From Tachypleus tridentatus (lineage: Eukaryota; Arthropoda; Merostomata; Xiphosura; Limulidae), in NCBI RefSeq assembly GCF_004210375.1, contig NC_134830.1, positions 64,334,326 through 64,398,325 on the forward strand: a stretch of 64,000 nt of DNA, written 5' to 3'. This document shows positions 24,710 through 36,866 of this stretch, in pieces. Each line of letters starts with the position of its first letter. Position 1 is the first letter of the stretch. Below the pieces are notes generated by a model. The model was not told where the DNA came from. It worked only from the letters and a program-made list of their open reading frames with translations, and searched no databases. Position numbers and translations under genes: made by a program.

Positions 24710-24842
24710 CTCGGCATGCTTAGGTGATTAATGCGCTCTACTCGTAATCTGAAGATCGCGGGTTCGAGTCCCCTTCACGCCAGACATGCCCACCCTTTCA
24801 TCCGTGGGGGCGTAAAAATGTGACGTTCAATCTCGCTGAGTC
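24710..24842 (+). repeat. SINE family A head fragment
   Basis: ggctcggcatgcttaggtga, gggttcgagtccccttcacg and the start of the body are present; the 3' half is missing. Confidence 0.85.
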
Positions 24843-25071
24843 ACTTAAGTTTACTCCTATGTGGTAGCCAAAAACAAAAAAAACCCGTTTGTGTTATTTT
24901 GATTTTTACTGAGAAGGACTTTACAATAAAAATGTTATTTGTGTAATATAATTAATTTTAATTGAAATCACAATAAGTGTGACAAGATAACTATTTGCCA
25001 CAAATTTTGCAAAGTTATAAAACAAATCAAGAAGAAACATCAAGGTCATAGTTTTAAGGGGAGTTGAGTAA

Positions 25072-25232
25072 ATCGGTTTACTCGAAATGTTCGCACTGAG
25101 CTGACGGAGAACAGCCATTCCTGCTTTTTAACTAATAACGTAGAAGAAAGTCAGCTAGTCAAAAGCGCCCTCCAAATTTTGCGCTACTCTTATGTAGTCA
25201 ATTAGTGGGATTTCACTGTAATCTTAAAGTAA
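25072..25232 (-). repeat. SINE family A, old copy
   Basis: gtcagctagtcaaaagcgcc, then gctactcttatgtagtcaat and agtgggatttcactgtaatc match the inverse body; the tail is barely recognisable. Confidence 0.6.
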
Positions 25233-25402
25233 CCTAAGACCTCAATATGTGGAACGCATTTTTGTAATAACACGCCTGAGTCTCAGCTAAATGAAGTAAA
25301 TAAATACAACACTTTGTAACAACTAAGTTTCTATGATAAATATAACACACATTTTCCCAAAAAGTGTTTATAAACTTTTTTATTCTTCACAATTCTTAAA
25401 AA

Positions 25403-25477
25403 ACCCGATTTCAATACCTATAGTGAGCAGATCACAAATAGCCCATTGTGTAGCTATATGCTTAACAGAACCAAACC
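25403..25477 (+). repeat. SINE family C tail fragment
   Basis: caatacctatagtgagcaga, then tcacaaatagcccattgtgt and agctatatgcttaacag. Confidence 0.65.
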
Positions 25478-25749
25478 TTAATAATTCTGTACAAATATTT
25501 TTTTTAATTAGAAATGCAAGCTACCATTTATTAACACAGAAATATATTAAAATTATTTCGTAAACAATTTAGCACCTGTTTATAAGCTTTTATTTTTCGT
25601 CGAATGTTTCGTGTATCTTTCGAGAGATTTCTTTATTGTAAGTATGACTTCCCTAGGGTATTGTTATTATTTATTTATGCATTCGTTATTATGGATGATA
25701 ATGTCTTGCTGTTGAAGCGTATATAATGACTTCAGTATAAGTTTTTATT

Positions 25750-26092
25750 TTTTATTGAATTTCGTGTAAAGCTCCTCTGGGGTTATCTGCGCTAGCCGTC
25801 ACTAATTTTAAAATGAGTTTGTTTTTGGAATTAAGCATAAAGCTACAGAATAGGCGATTTGTGCTTTGCCCACCACGGGTATCAAAACCTGGTTTCTAGC
25901 GGTATTTGAAGTGAAAAACTAGAGGGAAAACAGCTAGTCAACACTCCTCCCCTCGATAACTCAGGATACTATTTACGACGAAAATGTGGATTAATGGTTA
26001 TTTTATAACTCTCCGACAACTTACAGGATTCGAACCGTAGCCCGCAGATTTCGATTCGGACGCCCCTAAACATCAGGCTATGCCAGACCGTA
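25750..26092 (-). repeat. SINE family A, old, split by a family C copy
   Basis: The tail at 25750-25811 (gaatttcgtgtaaagctcct) and the body plus head at ~25908-26092 (aactagagggaaaacagcta ... ggctatgccagacc) are the two halves. Confidence 0.7.
25815..25905 (-). repeat. SINE family C inserted in a family A copy
   Basis: ggaattaagcataaagctac, gatttgtgctttgcccacca and cgggtatcaaaacctggttt, truncated at the 5' end. Confidence 0.75.
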
Positions 26093-26957
26093 TAAATATT
26101 GGGATAAAGAGTTGTATCGATTATCTTTAATAAAACAGACCTTGTCTCATGACTGTAAACTCCCAACCTACTTTTATCGATAAAGTAATAAATGGAAAAT
26201 ATATGCCAGATGGGAACTTGAAAATACTGGTTTATTTTTGTGACGAAGACAAAGTTGTGTATCAGTACATTGTTAATTACATTAAGTTAAAAAACGGTTT
26301 TTGAGCTTCATCATATTGTTACGGGCCATGTCACCACATTAGATTATACTCTACTTATTTTAGGGTAGTTTAAATTACAAAGGCTGTCATGTCAAGGCAT
26401 ATCGCTGCTCCCTTCATGCTTTCAATACTACATCAAATATATAAGGACGAAAATATTTCAGCACTCATTTCAATAGTCACTTGGCACAAAAACCCATAGG
26501 TACTGAACCTGGCGACATAGCCAATATGTTTTTAAATGGAATAGCATGAATACCTATTTAATTCTCCAACTGTTTAAGGTGTGAGATAACTGAACAGATA
26601 CTTCATAGAGACAACTTGTTTCACTTTTCCAGAAAGAGATTCTTCTTGGTTGTGTTGCGAGAAAGGCTTTACCACTGGCCTTTGTGTTCTTGTATTAACA
26701 TGTGTTACCAGCCATCACGCTTTACTTATGGCTAAGGTATGATTTGTTGCTTGCTTATTTACAGATGGCTCTTCTGCTTCAAATATTCCAATGTCTTTTT
26801 GTACAACGGATATTTTTATGTCGGAAATTCAAAATTCCCGATCTGAACGTGTATCATAACAATGTAAAAATATAAAACTATGGATAATGGACGGCAACTG
26901 CCTGTTGTTTTCCGCCTTTTGAAACGTCGTCCTCTACACTTGTGTCTCCACTGAAGC

Positions 26958-27132
26958 GTTTTATTGTGATGGTCAATCCTACTAATCGTTTGTAAAAGAG
27001 TAGCTTAAGAATTGGCGATGGATGGTGGTGACTAGCTGCCTTCTTTCTAGTCTTACACTGCTAAATTAGAGACGGCTAGCATAAATAGCCCTCTTGTAAC
27101 TTTGCGCGAAATTAGAAAAACAACAAACAAAT
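26958..27132 (+). repeat. SINE family A, 3' half
   Basis: gtgatggtcaatcctactaa through aactttgcgcgaaattag. Confidence 0.85.
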
Positions 27133-27530
27133 CATTCTTTGCCAAATCTTATGCCTCTTAGTTACAATTTTCTCTTTTTTCCAATTCAGAGTATTATTCA
27201 TGTTGTAAAACACGAGGATAATCACGTAACACAAAAGATCCAGGCAAAACAAAAGAAATTTACCGCTATTATTCATGGTGATATGAATACAGTAATAAAT
27301 ATAAAAATACATATAAAAAAGAGCTTTATTAAATTTAATATATATTTTTCTGATAGTATTAGAAATGTATTACTGACCTGATGATAAATTTACATCCAAT
27401 TAGTTAAATTAACTTAAAACAATAAGCATGTAAATAATGGGTATATGCTATAAGAAAATCATGTCATTATGACATACATTTTAATTCAAACTATACAAAT
27501 GAATGGGAAGCAAAGTTTTGTGTTGTGTTA

Positions 27531-27632
27531 AGTGTGTTAAGGCGTGCTACTCGTAATATGTTGGTTGCGGGTTTGCATCCCCGTCGCGTCAAACATGCTC
27601 GCCCTTTCAGCCGTGGGGACGTTATAATGTTA
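27531..27632 (+). repeat. SINE family A, 5' half
   Basis: gtgttaaggcgtgctactcg, gggtttgcatccccgtcgcg, catgctcgccctttcagccg; it ends abruptly at the adjacent ribozyme-like segment. Confidence 0.85.
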
Positions 27633-27639
27633 TAAGGTT

Positions 27640-27720
27640 TGTTAACCTGAAGATGACCTAGGAAGGTCGAAACGTTATTCTCTGTTGATCAATAAAAGTA
27701 CTAATACCTATACCAACCGT
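27640..27720 (+). repeat. Retroelement-like end with hammerhead-like core
   Basis: CTGAAGA (27647-27653), stem GACCT/AGGTC (27655-27659 and 27664-27668), then GAAAC (27669-27673) imitate the hammerhead core found in Penelope-type retroelement ends. An extra T at 27654 between core and stem argues against an active ribozyme. Confidence 0.35.
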
Positions 27721-27869
27721 TTTACATTTGGTGAAGAGAGGTCATTTTGGAATTATATTTGGTTTTTTGGTGTATAATGAGTAAAAATAAACAAAATTTT
27801 AGTTCCTAATTTTCAGAAAAACAATTTTGACACTGTAAGACAAGATTTATCATTAGTAATTTGAAATTA

Positions 27870-28785
27870 CATGTTAAAATAAAATGGGATTAGAAGGGTA
27901 CAGGCAAAAAACGTTATTAATGGACTTCTGTCAAACTAGATCATTTTTACTGGTAAAAGACTTCAGAGTACAATGTTTGGGCCTTTATTTCTTGATATTA
28001 ATGGTATGAATATAGGCATAACTAGTATAATAATGCAGCTTTCTTATGACATTAAAATTCTTCGGTACTTCTAACTGTACTGGAAGAGGTTTAGATATAA
28101 CAAAATGACTTGAATACATTATAAAGTAAAACAAATATTTGTCAAATAACTTTTAATTACAGTAAGTGCATTGCAATGTATTGGATCATACGTGTAATAT
28201 AAATGAGAATTAGCTTAATAGCTTAACTGGATAAACGGGCTTCCTAGTGACCAAGTAGTAAGACTGAGGGATTATAAGGATAAAATTTGGGTTTCAATGC
28301 CCGTGGAGGATACAACATAGATAGCCCATTATGTTGATTTATACTTAACAACAAACAAACTGAAGACAAGAATTTGTCATAACTGTAGATAAGTCAAGCA
28401 AGCAATTGAAGCTGAGATCTGTAACTAGTAAACAGCAAAACTAATAGAATTTTAGGTTGTTTATTCCGGGAACGGAAAGTTCGCCATATTGAATAGCCTA
28501 AGATAGCTTAATTTATCTTTTATTGAGAAAAGAAGGGTTGTAGGTGACATTACTGAAACTTACAAGTTCATTCAGAGAACCAGTTGGATAAAAGATTCTG
28601 ATTTATTTGTGCCATGTTCTGTAAATAATAATAAGTGAGAGCACAAACTTAAGATTTGGAAGTTCCAACTGAAACAGTTTCATTTTTCTAACATTATGAT
28701 TAACTTACGAAATGATATGCCATCGAACGTAGTGGATGCCAGTACTTTGTAGAAGTTTAAGAATGGAATAGATGATTTTTAGACA
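27870..28785 (+). mobile_element. CR1-like LINE fragment, 3' part, decayed, interrupted by a SINE
   Basis: Plus-strand pieces FGPLFLDINGMNIG and LSYDIKIL (motifs B and C, heavily mutated) are followed by GDITETYKFI and MPSNVVDASTL, ending near 28785. This is the same LINE class as the 5579-6960 copy but more decayed. A family C SINE (28232-28360) interrupts it. Confidence 0.65.
28232..28360 (+). repeat. SINE family C inside a CR1-like fragment
   Basis: gggtttcaatgcccgtggag, then catagatagcccattatgtt and atacttaacaacaaacaaac. Confidence 0.7.
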
Positions 28786-29913
28786 ATAAAATGCGGTTTT
28801 ATATTTTTTTACTTTTACAAAAAATTGGTGTCTAAGGTTAGCTTTGGATGAACAACAGGTTCCTTATTATTCAGTGTATTATATCAACAATAAAACTGTT
28901 GTATGCGTTATGAAGTGATCGATACTTAAATATTTGCAAATTACTATAATTTGTTCACCATTTTTTCTAATGTAACTATCGTCGTATATTGAAGTAAAAG
29001 TTTAATGCAGATACACTTGAAATTTTCCGAATGCAATAGAACTAAGATAGCACAGTTTTGGTACCTATATTTTGCTTTGTAGTCTGAGGTATTTACATAT
29101 ACATACTCATATAAGAAAAAAAAGTGTCTTTTCAGTCTATTACCTCTTCCTTCACTTTCACAAAAACAGAACTGAAGGTATTGTTACATCGTTTCCATGG
29201 TTACGGAAATTATGTTTGTAACACACTAAAATACTATTACCTACGGTTAAACATAATCGATTGGAATGAGATAATTAACACAGCAGGAACATGTAACATT
29301 AGTCCAATAATAAGTAACGATATAAAGTAGCCTATAATGATAAAAGAAACCCTTAAACCGTCAGTTTCTAGGTGAATGTTTGTAATTCTAATTTTAGTTG
29401 AGTATAAAGCTTAAAATAATGGTAACCCTTGTAACCATGTAGCTCAATTAACAAACCGTTTATATGTTTATCTAGAAATTTAGGGCTTTAATTCGAGTCG
29501 AGGAAATAAAAATGAAATACTGTAATTATCAGTTATATTTAAATAATCTGTCCATTCTTTTTCCATAACACTATCAAGGTCTAAGCTCTATGCAGAAGCT
29601 CTGTGAGTGATAACGACTGTTTGCGTCTATTCATATCACCTAATATTTCTATAATCTATTTTTACGCTACATAGGTTGTATTTTAAATATCCTAGAAAAA
29701 TAATTTAGTCTTATCAAAAGTACTCGTTAGGAATAAGTGGAATTAGGAGTTTGATGTCAAGACATGACCTTTTCCCAGTAATAAATATGCGTTTCAGTTT
29801 ATTTTTTCTTGATATTCCCATCTCACAACAGGACAATACCAAATCCTATTATAACTTGAAATAAGTTTGTTTGTTCTCTAAGTAGGCTCTTGCATTTGAA
29901 CATGCCAAATATG

Positions 29914-30189
29914 GTTTGTTTGTTTTGAATTTCGCGCAAAGCTACATGAAGGCTATCTGCGCTAGCTGTCCCTAATTCAGCAGTATAAGACTAGAGGGAA
30001 GGCAACTAGTCATCGCTACCCACCACACACTCTTGGACTACTCTTTTACCAACGAATAGTGGGATTGACCGTCACACAGTAACACCATCACAGCTAAAAA
30101 GGCGAGCATGTTTGGTGAGACGGGGATTCGAACCCGCGACTCTCAGATTACGGTTCAAGAGCCCTAACCACCCGGCCATGCCGAGCTCG
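29914..30189 (-). repeat. SINE family A, full length
   Basis: Complete minus copy with AATATG at 29908-29913 and 30190-30195 as target duplication. Confidence 0.92.
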
Positions 30190-30794
30190 AATATGATTTC
30201 ATCAATTAGAATTTATTTGGGATGTGTCAAGAAGTTATATTCTTTTCAGAAAGCATTGACTTCGCATCTCCATTACTGGCAAACTATAGATCAGTGGGGG
30301 TTGCCACTTAGAGTACCGATTAGATTTATCTAGTTTCCTCCTTCATTACATAAAGTGTGCATACAGAAAACAAGAAACACTATTTCTATTCATAACTGGT
30401 GAAACATTAATTTTACAATTGTATTTTAATTTCAAATCCCATCAATCATTTGAGAGATTTCTTTTCACATATAGTGTATACTTATTTTGAAGGTCAAACA
30501 CACTTACGTGATATATTTGTAATTCACGTATTACTTACTGTTTTTTGATTTCAAAAAATACCAAAACAAAAAAATAAAGTGTTATTTCAATAACCAAGCT
30601 CAGTGAACATAAATAATGCTCATCTTACGTATTTTCAATCTTTATATTACTACCGACATATATCAGAAAAAACACCTTTCATAAACTTTCATTATGCGTT
30701 ATTCCCATGCTACGTTTTAGTCAGGCAAATAGTAGGTTTATTTAGCACCACGCAACTATTTCTTTATGATTTACCCAAGAAAACCATCCTCAGT

Positions 30795-30893
30795 GGACCA
30801 GCGGTAAGTATGAAGTGTCACAGTGCTAAAAATGGCGTTTCTATACGTGTAATGAGCAGAGAACAGACTACCCATTATGTACTTTATGTTTAA
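30795..30893 (+). repeat. SINE family C/B, old copy
   Basis: agtggaccagcggtaagtat, cacagtgctaaaaatggcgt, ctacccattatgtactttat. Confidence 0.55.
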
Positions 30894-31041
30894 CAGCATT
30901 CCAACCTATTACCTTAGAAACCACTGCTAATTTCAATATTACACTTCCTTTCATACGCGTCTGTCTTTTTTTTACAAAATAAAATAATGCGAATATGACG
31001 TTGGAAAATGATTTTAAAAGTGGCATACAGTAAATGAAGGT

Positions 31042-31276
31042 CAGGGTGGCCTATTGGTTAGTGTGTTTGAATGTAAACCCGATGCTCCAAAATTACACTC
31101 CTCGCACTGAGGGCTGGGTACTTTTTACGAATGACGGTCAAATCCCTCTATTCAATTAGAGTATTCCAAGAGTTGGCGGTGTACGTTATTAACCAGTCGC
31201 CTTACCTCTTGTCATTCAGCTCAGAATTGGCTAACGAAGACTACCGTTATGTAGCTCTGCGCTAATATCAGAAAAT
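31042..31276 (+). repeat. Family A-related SINE subfamily
   Basis: The head tcagggtggcctattggtta differs from standard family A. The body (gacggtcaaatccctctatt, agagttggcggtgta) and tail (gtagctctgcgctaat) are recognisable, indicating a different head or strong divergence. Confidence 0.65.
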
Positions 31277-31718
31277 GAACAATTAGTAAAGAAGTTAAAT
31301 GGTGTGTCTGATTTTTTACAAGTCCTGCGTGTACACCTGAAGCGACATTCAATAAAAAAAGGTGTAGTACCACGCGATGTTGAATTGCTTCTACGAACCG
31401 ATAATAATAATTAATTTGTACACACCTTTCTGTAGAACTAAAAGGAATGGTTAGAACATGATAAAAACTTCAGGTAGTAAACAAGACTCTTCGTTTCACT
31501 AGCTTAGCTCTCCGGAAACTAACTTTTTCTCGTAGAATTTTCTTCCTTGTTTTTAATGGTGAAAGAATGAATTAGCTTTGGACTCAACCGTATGTTAACA
31601 CTTTTGATACAATGGCTTAGATACTTGAATAAAAATATCTTTAAATAATTTGAAGTTGAGATGGCTTTTATCGCTCTTCTAATGGATAGTTATGTCTGTG
31701 ACTGCTGAAACGGTTTAT

Positions 31719-31835
31719 ACTGTGTGTGTGTGTGTGTTTCATATAGCAAAACCACATCATGCTATCTGTTGTGTTCACAGAAGAGAATCCAATCCCTGGT
31801 TTTAGCATAGTAAATCCGAAGACCGAGGGGCATGA
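31719..31835 (-). repeat. SINE family B adjoining a (TG)n run
   Basis: gtgtgtgtgtgtttcatata, gcaaaaccacatcatgctat, ccctggttttagcatagtaa. Confidence 0.75.
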
Positions 31836-32029
31836 TTTATACAGCTAATTTCATAAGAAGATGGCAGATGTGAGCTTTATGTGTGACGTTAATAATCTAA
31901 TTAATATACAGCGTTTTATTTAATTCATTCGTATTCAAATTAATTTTTCTCTACGTTTTATTTTTATTTTTTCTTTGAGTATTGTTGTCGACATTTTTAA
32001 CGTGAATGGCAGCTAATGTGACACTTGAG

Positions 32030-32435
32030 ACAGCCAGATGAGGGACATCACGATTTAGACTAATTATCATGCTTATAACACCAATATACCAATATACACC
32101 AATTGGTTTTCACTAAGTTAAACAGCCAGTTAAGAGATATCACGATTCAAATTAAATGCTACGCTTATAACACCAATAGCCAGTTGGTTTTCACTGGGTT
32201 AAATAACGAGATGAGGGACATCAAGATTCAGACTTACCACGGTTATAACACAAATAGTCTAATGATTTTCACTGGGTTAAACAACCAAAATGTATCACGA
32301 TTCAGACTAATTGCCACGCTTTATTCACAAATAATTAAGAGGTTTTCACTGATTGAAAGAGCAAGGTGAGAGACATCATGATTCAAACTAATTGTCACGC
32401 TTAAAGCACCAATGGTCAAGTCGTGTTCCTTATAG
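32030..32435. repeat. Degenerate minisatellite, ~80-90-bp unit, ~5 copies
   Basis: gacatcacgatt(c/t)agact, acgcttataacaccaatag and ggttttcactgggttaaa recur in the same order at roughly 80-90-base steps, with 15-25% divergence and small indels. A plus-strand reading frame at 32103-32369 is only a by-product of the repeat. Confidence 0.8.
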
Positions 32436-32799
32436 TTTTAACCTACAAACCTACGTTAGGTAATGATGCTACTGTGTATTTTTGTTAAAGTCTAACAGTA
32501 TGTGTAGTAAATCATTCCTACACAATCTGTAGAAATAAATCGCTGAGTGTGATAAATATAGCTTTATTATAGATGTTATGGTCGTTTATTGCATTACATA
32601 AAACGTCTAAGTTACTCCAGTCAGAACTTCGTAGTGTGACTCTGCACAGTGAGAAGCTCAAAATTAATGAAACGTCTAATCTGTTTAATTAATAATTATT
32701 ATAGTGACTTATAAGCAGCCAGTATTCATGTAATGAACTAAAACCATAACTTACTTTTAAAATATCAACTACATTTTAACGCATTTTCATCCAAGAAAA

Positions 32800-32922
32800 A
32801 TTTGTCTGTGTTTTCTTATAGCAAAGCCATATCGGGCTTTCTGTTGTGTCCACCGAGAGAAATCGTACTCCTGGTTTTAGTGTTATAAGTGGGAAGACTT
32901 ACCGCTATCCCAGCAAGGAGAC
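32800..32922 (-). repeat. SINE family B
   Basis: tgttttcttatagcaaagcc, atcgggctttctgttgtgtc, ggttttagtgttataagt. Confidence 0.8.
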
Positions 32923-33167
32923 CCAACAAATGTAGTAACTGTGGTTTTAAAAAAGTTTTTAATTAAAAAGAGCAAAGATACCTGATATTTGCAATTTTAT
33001 AAAGATAATGGTTTATAAAATAAACAAACCAAACTCTATTATGAGGTTAATGATTCTAAACTATAAATGGAAATTTTGCTAAATTATGTTTGTTACATAA
33101 TATTTTAATATTCTTGGTCGAGGAAATCTATCTGAAACATTTTACCATGAAATTAATGCATGCCATC

Positions 33168-33275
33168 TGGTGGCTTGGTCATAAGCTTGCAAATTACGAT
33201 ATTAAATTCGGTGCTTGATATCTGCAGCGGGTAGAACACAAATAGCCCATTGTGCAAATAAACAAGCAAATCACA
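33168..33275 (+). repeat. SINE family C, diverged
   Basis: gtggcttggtcataagcttg, then cagcgggtagaacacaaata and gcccattgtgcaaataaaca. Confidence 0.55.
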
Positions 33276-33959
33276 TCAATGCTGCCCGCTAGTTCCAAAG
33301 CTTCAGAGGACAAACATCACTGAAACAAAGTGTTGGAACTCTGCAATACGTTCATTCACGAAGAGTGGATAATATAATAGTTTCCCCTAAACACACCTCC
33401 AATATTTTTAATTTTCAAGTTTCTTACCATTTCCTTCATTGTTCTTTGATGATATTTATATAATTTTTCCTGCTTAAACTAACGTTCTGAAGGAACATTA
33501 CATAGTAATGTAATTATTTATCATTAAGATCAACATTTGCCTTTTCACTTATCATCTGCTTACACACATCTCATTAAAAGTTTCATTACAATTGATGAGT
33601 TAAATGAGTTCTACATTATACATATGTGTGTGTATCTGATAGTCAGTGTTCTGTATCTTGTTTTTGCACTAAATCGATAACACACCTGAGAAATTAGCAC
33701 ATTGATAAAAACATGTGTAACAACGTCCTTGAGTGAAATTAATAATAAAACATGCAATTTTATAACTTGAAAACCAAGTTAACTTCTAGGTTTTTAAGGT
33801 TAAAAAGATTGGGAGAAATAACCTTGATGTTAAGTAGTGTACGGAAATAAAATTTATAAGTACAGAGATATTTTCAGTTCGTACGAATGTCAAAAATACA
33901 AATGTTTATTTAATTCTATTCGTGTGTGAATTTATTCGTTTATTTGTTCAAGAATTTAT

Positions 33960-34510
33960 CTCACAGTTTAGGAGATACAATTTGACATACGGACTCGAGA
34001 TGGCGGGAGGGTACTCTTTTCTTATCTAATGGGGAAAGGAGGAAAAACGCGTCAGAAAAGTCACTCAGACAATATGAAGTTTGGAAGCACATTTCGTGGT
34101 AATTGGAACTGAATTTGCCATTGGATTTTATGTTCTTGGTCCAACTTAGGATATCGTGAGTATCATATTTCAAAATATGTTCGTATCCTCTCTCACAAGC
34201 CAGCGTGACCAAAATGGGTACAAAACGCTCAGGTATCCGGGCGGATGCTCATGTGTTGTGGTTTGTACCCTCTTGTAATAGCTATAGTATCCTACAAAAT
34301 AGGTACCAAAGGACTAAAATGCTCTAGAAAGATCATTCGGGCAGGATGGAAATCTAGGAATATGTTTTTAAGGTAGCTGAACTAAATCTAGCATCAAATA
34401 TATGTTCCTGGTCTTTCTGTGAATCACAAGAGCACCATGTTTAAAGCAGTGTTCATACTTCCACTCACAAGTTAGTAAAGTCAAACATAGTTCAAGTACC
34501 ACGGGCGTGT
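33960..34510. repeat. Diverged tandem duplication, ~265-bp unit, 2 copies
   Basis: The blocks aaaatatgttcgtatcctct...cacaagccagcgtgaccaaa...gggcggatgctcat (copy 1, to ~34252) and aagcagtgttcatacttcca...cacaagttagtaaagtcaaa...gggcgtgtgtcc (copy 2, to ~34510) are in the same order. On the minus strand both copies keep a related peptide pattern (TL-x2-CE-x2-YEH), but copy 2 has stops. Confidence 0.55.
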
Positions 34511-35003
34511 GTCCTTAATAGATCAGCTTTCGAGTAATGACCCTCCACCTGGATTAGTTATAGAAGGAACTGGGTACAATAGAGGTGCTTTGTCGGTATA
34601 TTTGGGATTTCTGTAAATCATGTGAGACATTCAAGCTTCTCAGCAGACCTCCTATCAACCTCACTTTAAGACATGACGGAAAAAGATACACCTAAAAGAA
34701 TTTAGTGAAATCATTATAACGTATTTCAGTCATTTATCGCACAAGTTTTTATTTATATTGTACAGCATATAACTACATACTGTTTTAATAACATACTAAA
34801 CCATAGAAATGATTAATTTAAATTTTTTAGCAATTTTAAAGGTGGTTAATACGTATATAATCGTATATTGTTTTTGACAATTAGTTGTGTTCATATTTCT
34901 AAATTGTATTTTTATGTTTTACAATTAAACATGTGACTTTATCCAATTCAGTTTACCAATTTGTTAATTATTTGTTTCTGAATTTTTAGTCGTTTATTTC
35001 TCT

Positions 35004-35137
35004 GCTTATTGTTAAGCACAAAGCTAGACAATGGGTTATCTGTGCTCTACACATAGCCTTCTGTGTTCTCTCCGCCATATGAAATACAACTCTAGATCTT
35101 AGCGTTGTAAGTCTGTGAACTTATTGCTGGGGGAATG
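35004..35137 (-). repeat. SINE family C
   Basis: ttaagcacaaagctagacaa, tgggttatctgtgctctaca, atcttagcgttgtaagtctg. Confidence 0.8.
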
Positions 35138-35431
35138 AATTTTCAAGGTAATATTGTTTCCCAAGAGAAATGTAGGCTCCTCTAAGGCACGCGATCTCAA
35201 CTGTAAATTACTGCTTTTAAACGCTCCTACTTGTTTAATTATCCATTTTGAGGCTTTGATATATTTTTGTAATCAATGTGGTCCTCTACAAAACAGTTTC
35301 TAAAATTAACATTTTGCAACTTGTTTCACAAAGTGGAAAACTGAAAGCGAAATGGGATTTGAATTCATGAATACTTATTGAGTAGATGCTTTAACCAATC
35401 ATGAAATCTCCTTTTGAGTAATACAACTCCA

Positions 35432-35545
35432 TTTTCTTTCTTTAGTTCAAAAGTATAATGCTAAAATCTAAGTTTTGATATCTGAGGTTTTAAAATTCAC
35501 ATGTAATCCACGATGTAACTTTGTGTTTGAAAATAAATAAATAAA
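35432..35545 (+). repeat. SINE family C, old copy
   Basis: aagtataatgctaaaatcta, then ttttgatatctgaggt and gatgtaactttgtgtttgaa. Confidence 0.5.
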
Positions 35546-36307
35546 ATATGTCCTATTTTATTTTAAGTAACATGGGTTTCTAAGGGCAAAATGTGGCAGT
35601 ATCATCGAATCGCTTGTGAGTCGCTTTACTAACATTTTTTTATTGAAAGTATTTAATTAAGAAGAGTAACTGTAGAAATATTAAAGTTCGTGTGGTATTA
35701 ATTACTTAAGTAGAACAGTAAAACTCGGTTCTCCAAGTGTATCCTCGCTTTATCGTAATGAAGTTGTTTTCTGTATTGCGCATTGAAACTAAGACAAAAC
35801 ATGACCTTATTGAATAAAAATAGGCATTCGAAGTTTAAAGATTACTACTTCATAGAGACTGAACTTTTCGAAGAACAATGATTTCACATCTCGTTTCCAT
35901 AATACAGTTCTGAACATGTACGTATCATCAACTCGTAATCGAGTTGTTGTGCTTGTATGCCTTAAGTGTTCAGATTAAAATCTATTTCAAATACTTGCAT
36001 GACAATAGATTATCAAAACAGAATTTCTTCATCAACTATGATATACTTATATTGTTACTTTATAGCAAATCGTAGTTTGCGTATTTCAACAATGTTTGTA
36101 TATATGAATACCGGAATGTTTTCGAGACGTAGTTTTCTCTGTGTGTAGTTATCAGGGAAAATATTATTGCTAGAGTAAAATAAACTTTAAGATGTATTTA
36201 AGACATGTCCATGTTATCCTATTTCATGGCCATAGAAGCCACATAAACGTTAAACACCTCTCAGATATGTATATATTCATGTATAACTACAAATCTAATC
36301 ATATTGG

Positions 36308-36866
36308 TAACTAACTGGAGTACCCGTTTCCTTGACCGAAGTGATATAAATTCATGATAAATGACAGATTGGTTATCTTAGGACATAAAAAGTTGCTTTC
36401 CTCATATGTAATTGTAAGAAATACAAAAACGCTCATAGAAACTCCAAAACACAAAAATGTGAAATCGCATATTTGCATGTACCTCCGCATGGACCAAACC
36501 TTCATAGCAAATTTGATGAAAATCCGTCTACAGGAGGTAAGGTAGTGGTAAAAAAATGCGAAAACGCAAAGCAAACGCCCATAAAAACCGCAAAACACAA
36601 AATACAAAACTGGAAGTTTGTATTATCTCCCCGTGAACTCAATGGACCTCCATACGAGATTTGATGAAGCTTCATATATAGGTGATGAGGTGGGGGTAAA
36701 AAACCCACAAAAAAGTCATAAAAATCACAAAACACAAAGCTGAAAATTTGTATGTAACACTGTATGGACCTAATGAACCTGAACGTCAGTTATGGTGAAG
36801 ATCCATTCACACCCTGCCAAATAGTTGTATGAACATACAACAGAAGAGACAGTGCTATTATATTTA
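36308..36866. repeat. Unclassified interspersed repeat R3, second copy
   Basis: The taactggagta start, repeated blocks (gcatggaccaaaccttcata, aatttgatgaaaatccgtct, aaaaccgcaaaacacaaaat, then again at ~36640-36740) and the gtgctattatatttatatag end match 14619-15296. Internal blocks recur about every 115-120 bases, so the repeat is itself partly tandem. Confidence 0.7.

Noticed and set aside
32103-32369. 88-codon plus-strand frame with repeated FTGLNN
   Set aside because: Produced by the tandem minisatellite, with no start context or splice borders.
36311-36735. Overlapping long frames on both strands
   Set aside because: All fall inside repeat R3; the internal periodicity explains the open frames.
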